Shown: piece by piece, positions 14,815 through 17,528 of the stretch
Layout of the letters: each line of letters starts with the position of its first letter
Position numbering within the stretch: position 1 is the stretch's first letter
Source of the DNA: an uncultured Flavobacterium sp.
Lineage (GTDB): Bacteria; Bacteroidota; Bacteroidia; Flavobacteriales; Flavobacteriaceae
Assembly (NCBI GenBank): GCA_946479395.1
Contig: CAMLFV010000031.1
Location: 1 to 17,528, forward strand
Reading direction: 5' to 3'
DNA length: 17,528 nucleotides
The notes under the pieces: model-generated
The model's database searches: none
Told to the model about the DNA's origin: nothing
The model's input: the letters and a program-made list of their open reading frames with translations, nothing else
Made by a program: the position numbers and the translations under genes

Positions 14815-15209
14815 TAGTTTTTGTTGGTAGCAATTACAAACTTAAGATTGTTCTTAACACCAATTTGTAAAACGTTTACTAAATCTTGTACCTGTAAGTT
14901 GTAAGGTATTCTAACAACAACAGTTTGAGTTTTATCTCCGCCAAGTTTCGCCAATAAATGCGCTTCTAAATCTTGCGGATTAACAGGTTCTTTATCAATG
15001 AAAAACTCTTTGTTTTCGTTAACAGATAAAGTTATTAGCTGTTTGTTTGTTTTTTCTGTTGATTCTGCTTTAGGCAATGTCATTTTAATAACATTTGGGT
15101 TGGCTAAAGTAGATATGATAATAAAAAAAAGTAACAGAAAAAACATGATGTCGCTTAACGATGAGGTTGCAACTTCAGCATGAAATCTTTTACTTCTCTT
15201 TATGGCCAT
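14814..15209 (-). CDS. exbD: ExbD/TolR-family biopolymer transport protein
   Basis: This 131-residue inner-membrane protein works with ExbB as a proton-driven motor that energises TonB or TolA-like partners. A short cytoplasmic N-terminus rich in Lys and Arg (MAIKRSKRFH) leads to one transmembrane helix at about 18-37 with the essential proton-carrying aspartate at Asp20 in SLSDIMFFLLLFF. The rest is a periplasmic domain ending in LKFVIATNK, as usual for the family. The start lies inside the end of the upstream exbB gene (20-base overlap), so translation is coupled. No tonB or tolA gene is next to it, so the partner must be encoded elsewhere. TolR function is an alternative to TonB support; sequence alone does not separate them. 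Confidence 0.9.
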   Translation of the reverse strand: MAIKRSKRFHAEVATSSLSDIMFFLLLFFIIISTLANPNVIKMTLPKAESTEKTNKQLITLSVNENKEFFIDKEPVNPQDLEAHLLAKLGGDKTQTVVVRIPYNLQVQDLVNVLQIGVKNNLKFVIATNKN

Positions 15210-15906
15210 TTGGTCTCTGTATTATGTTAATAAATTTTAAAATGATTTTTTGCGACTGCAAAGCAAAACCATCAATTTTTCCGTTTAAAAGGTGATACGC
15301 CGCATAAGCAATAATACCAACAATTAATCCGGCACCACTACTGATCATTTTTTCGTACAAACCACCCGAAATGTTGGCAATACTAATATTTTCGGTGATA
15401 GATATGTTATAGAAAATTTTAATAACCCCAGAGATAGTTCCAACGAAACCTAAAGTAGGTGCAATACCGGCAATAGTTCCCAAGTGGTTCAGTTTTTTCT
15501 CCATATTGGCAATTTCAATATTGGTTACTTTCTCCATGTTCGATTCAATTTCCGAAATTGGTCTTCCAATAGTCAATAAACCTTCGTGTAAAACTTTAGA
15601 TTCTGCTGTGTTTTCGCGTTGAACCGATGCTACTGCCAAATCCAGATTGCCCGAGTTAAGTTGCGTTTTCAACGAATCCATTAATCCTTCGCTTGTTTTT
15701 TTGGCAGCTTTTTGAATGTAGAAGTATCTCTCAAAAGTTAGATAAATGGTGTAAATAAAAAGTATTACAATAGGTATTAAAAACACACCGCCTTTCATTA
15801 CAAACTCAAACAGAGAAAGTTCCTTGGTTGTGGTAACGTTTTCTATAACAGCCTGTGTGGTTTGTGTTAAACTGTCTGGTGCAGCTTGTAAAAAAAATGT
15901 CATCAT
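15190..15906 (-). CDS. exbB: ExbB/TolQ/MotA-family proton channel protein
   Basis: This 238-residue protein forms the pentameric inner-membrane scaffold around ExbD. It has a first transmembrane helix at about 40-58 (GGVFLIPIVILFIYTIYL), a cytoplasmic domain, and two later helices at about 142-167 and 186-207. The family channel motif appears as GIAPTLGFVGTISGVI (147-162), with the pore threonine candidate at Thr156, and GGLYEKMISSGAGLIVGI in the last helix. The N-terminal 30 residues (MMTFFLQAAPDSL...) are Ala/Thr-rich and may lie in the periplasm. Two adjacent ATG codons at 15906 and 15903 are both possible starts. It is the first gene of an exbB-exbD operon that diverges from folC across a 121-base gap. 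Confidence 0.9.
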   Translation of the reverse strand: MMTFFLQAAPDSLTQTTQAVIENVTTTKELSLFEFVMKGGVFLIPIVILFIYTIYLTFERYFYIQKAAKKTSEGLMDSLKTQLNSGNLDLAVASVQRENTAESKVLHEGLLTIGRPISEIESNMEKVTNIEIANMEKKLNHLGTIAGIAPTLGFVGTISGVIKIFYNISITENISIANISGGLYEKMISSGAGLIVGIIAYAAYHLLNGKIDGFALQSQKIILKFINIIQRPNGHKEK

Positions 15907-16010
15907 AAAGTTTTATTTAACGCGTAAAAAAATGATTTTTGTAGATTAATATTTCAAAACAATTATTTGTGCTAAATAATGAAAAAAATATTACATATTA
16001 AATTATTATA

Positions 16011-16023
16011 ACCAAAATTTGGT
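16011..16023. promoter_or_regulatory. Inverted repeat just before folC start, possible operator
   Basis: ACCAAA and TTTGGT flank a single A, ending 4 bases before the folC ATG. Its position would overlap ribosome binding or a short leader. It is short and may be chance. Confidence 0.25.
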
Positions 16024-16027
16024 ATAG

Positions 16028-17248
16028 ATGAATAAGTATCAAGATACAATTGACTGGATGTTTGCGCAACTGCCAATGTTTCAGCGAATAGGCTCAAGCG
16101 CTTTTAAAAAAGATTTAACCAATACGCTAAAAAGTGCAGAACATTTAAACCATCCTGAACGTAATTTTAAAACCGTTCATGTGGGCGGAACTAACGGTAA
16201 AGGTTCCACATCGTCTTTAATTGCATCTGTTTTGCAAGAAGCTGGTTTTAAGGTTGGTTTATATACATCACCGCATTTGGTTGATTTTCGTGAGCGTATC
16301 CGTATAAATGGCGAACAAATTTCTAAAGAATTTGTGGTTGATTTTATCGAACAAAACAAAAACTTCTTAGAACAAAACAAGTTAAGTTTCTTTGAAATGA
16401 CCGTTGGTATGGCTTTTCAGTATTTTTCTGAACAAAAAGTCGATGTCGCAATTATCGAAGTCGGTTTGGGCGGTCGCTTAGATTCCACCAACATCATCAC
16501 TCCTTTATTAAGTGTAATTACCAATATTGGTTGGGATCATATGAATTTATTGGGAAATACGCTGGAAGAAATAGCTTTTGAAAAAGCAGGAATCATTAAA
16601 GATAATATTCCCGTTGTTATTGGCGAATTTACTACCGAAACTCAAAAAGTGTTTCAAAAAGAAGCCGAATTGAAAAATGCACCTATTTATTTTGCTTCGA
16701 CAATTGATGATATTCCTGAATTAGACTCCGATTTAAAAGGAAATTACCAAGTTCACAATAAAAAAACGGCATATCAATCAATACAATTATTAAAGAATCA
16801 TTTTGATATTTCTAATGATGATATGATAAAAGGATTTCTAAATGTTGAAAAAAATACCGGTTTAAAAGGAAGGTGGACTCTTTTGTCTGAAAAACCTTTG
16901 ATTGTTGCCGATACCGCACACAACAAAAACGGACTCGAAATAGTAATGCAACAGGTTCATCAACAAAAATTCGATAAATTATTTATGGTATTCGGCGTTG
17001 TAAACGATAAAGATATCGATTCCATCTTGCCGTATTTACCCAAAAATGCTGAATATTTTGTTGCCAAACCAAATGTTCCCCGCGGATTAGATTCCATTGT
17101 TTTAAAAGATAAACTAAAAGAAAAAGGATTTAAAGCAATTCACTTTAATTCCATCCCCGAAGCTTTAAATCACGCAAAAAGCAAAGCATCTGCTAACGAT
17201 ATGATTTACATTGGCGGAAGCACTTTTGTAGTGGCAGAAGTGGTTTAG
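16028..17248 (+). CDS. folC: Bifunctional folylpolyglutamate synthase / dihydrofolate synthase
   Basis: FolC adds glutamate to dihydropteroate and to tetrahydrofolates using ATP, retaining folates in the cell. The 406-residue protein belongs to the Mur ligase superfamily. The ATP-binding loop GGTNGKGST is at 53-61, followed by the FolC signatures GLYTSPHLVDFRERI (77-91), IIEVGLGGRLDSTN (142-155) and NIGWDHMNLLG (166-176). EKAGIIK (185-191) carries the lysine that is usually carbamylated. The C-terminal ligase domain contains ADTAHNKNG near 292-300 and ends GGSTFVVAEVV. Length and order are normal. It is divergent from exbB and probably has its own promoter, which I could not place with confidence. 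A structured RNA-like element begins 9 bases after its stop and may double as its terminator. Confidence 0.96.
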   Translation: MNKYQDTIDWMFAQLPMFQRIGSSAFKKDLTNTLKSAEHLNHPERNFKTVHVGGTNGKGSTSSLIASVLQEAGFKVGLYTSPHLVDFRERIRINGEQISKEFVVDFIEQNKNFLEQNKLSFFEMTVGMAFQYFSEQKVDVAIIEVGLGGRLDSTNIITPLLSVITNIGWDHMNLLGNTLEEIAFEKAGIIKDNIPVVIGEFTTETQKVFQKEAELKNAPIYFASTIDDIPELDSDLKGNYQVHNKKTAYQSIQLLKNHFDISNDDMIKGFLNVEKNTGLKGRWTLLSEKPLIVADTAHNKNGLEIVMQQVHQQKFDKLFMVFGVVNDKDIDSILPYLPKNAEYFVAKPNVPRGLDSIVLKDKLKEKGFKAIHFNSIPEALNHAKSKASANDMIYIGGSTFVVAEVV

Positions 17249-17256
17249 AATGTTTT

Positions 17257-17353
17257 GGGCGTTCCCCGCCTTTTAATGGGCGGGTCGGGCTTTTCGCTCA
17301 TAGCTTTTGTGGCATTTAAGCCACAAAAGGCTATCCGCTATAATCCCTAACGC
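17257..17353 (+). ncRNA. Structured element resembling a flavobacterial non-coding RNA/repeat (Flavo-1-like)
   Basis: The outer helix is formed by GCGTT (17259-17263) with AACGC (17349-17353). Inside are a hairpin CCCGCC/GGCGGG (17265-17270 with 17279-17284) and a long hairpin ATAGCTTTTGTGGC (17300-17313) with GCCACAAAAGGCTAT (17320-17334), perfect except for one bulged G. The framing sequence GGGCGTT, GGGTCGGGCTTT, ATCCGCT, ATCCCTAACGC matches, from memory, an element repeated widely between genes in Flavobacteriia, possibly the one known as the Flavo-1 RNA motif. The fold is seen directly; the family name is recalled and unverified. Strand is uncertain but plus gives the orientation I remember. 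Confidence 0.6.
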
Positions 17354-17528
17354 AAATTCAGCTTCATTAAATCATCACAATTAGGTAGAAAATATTCTAA
17401 TAAAAGTTTAATAATTGCTGTTTTATTGGTTTTAAAATTTCACCGTAATCTTTTTCAACTGTTAAAATATTTATCTAACTACTTAATGATAAGTTAACTA
17501 AAAAATAACCATAAAAAAAGATTAAAAA
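17354..17528. other. AT-rich noncoding end of window
   Basis: With the preceding structured element this completes a 280-base stretch without a gene. No frame longer than a few dozen codons, no repeat and no exact TAnnTTTG box is visible. The A-rich end (AATAACCATAAAAAAAGATT) may be the leader of a gene that begins beyond the edge. Confidence 0.5.

Noticed and set aside
14814..15906. exbB-exbD read as flagellar motA or as part of a local iron-uptake operon
   Set aside because: The proteins have the lengths, three-helix and one-helix topologies of ExbB and ExbD, and no tonB, siderophore or motility gene lies beside them.
15961..15975. TATTTGTG as a folC promoter
   Set aside because: It mismatches TAnnTTTG at one of the defined positions, and the nearest TTG upstream is 22 bases away, outside the usual spacing; too weak to annotate.

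Overview
The window is an AT-rich chromosomal segment of a Bacteroidota bacterium, most likely a member of the Flavobacteriia (Flavobacterium or a close relative). Three things point there. The clearest promoters carry the Bacteroidota -7 box TAnnTTTG, before argS, ffh and the threonine aldolase gene. There is a carboxypeptidase-regulatory-domain TonB receptor of the type usual in this phylum. The intergenic repeats and the structured RNA-like element resemble ones I recall from flavobacterial genomes. This is a judgement from sequence features, not from a database search.

Left part (1-3.8 kb): the 3' end of an AraC-type regulator; a 593-residue protein on the minus strand with nitronate-monooxygenase-like barrel motifs but an otherwise unfamiliar architecture; then, divergently, a PLP-dependent threonine aldolase followed closely by a small secreted, probably outer-membrane beta-barrel protein. 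The gap after it holds two palindromes and a decayed copy of that gene's own 3' end.

Middle part (3.8-9.5 kb, minus strand): a TonB-dependent outer-membrane receptor ends in a clear terminator. Next comes a two-gene ABC transporter operon with a 4-base ATGA overlap: a BcrA/lantibiotic-immunity-like ATPase, and a permease fused in one reading frame to what looks like a complete periplasmic DUF4369-TlpA thiol-disulfide oxidoreductase. This fusion is the most unusual thing in the window and the best candidate for an undescribed system.

Right part (9.5-17.5 kb): housekeeping genes. These are argS (arginyl-tRNA synthetase, with a palindromic repeat inserted in frame), ffh (SRP GTPase), folD (one-carbon folate metabolism), a secreted SH3-domain protein, a convergent exbB-exbD pair that would energise TonB or Tol-type systems, and folC (folylpolyglutamate synthase). 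folD and folC both serve folate metabolism but are not in one operon. Most transcription units end in recognisable hairpins, including a perfect 32-base palindrome between the SH3 gene and exbD. After folC lies a strongly structured element that looks like a flavobacterial non-coding RNA or repeat family. No tRNA, rRNA, CRISPR array, insertion sequence or phage gene was seen, and the longest stretch without a gene is about 280 bases, at the right edge.
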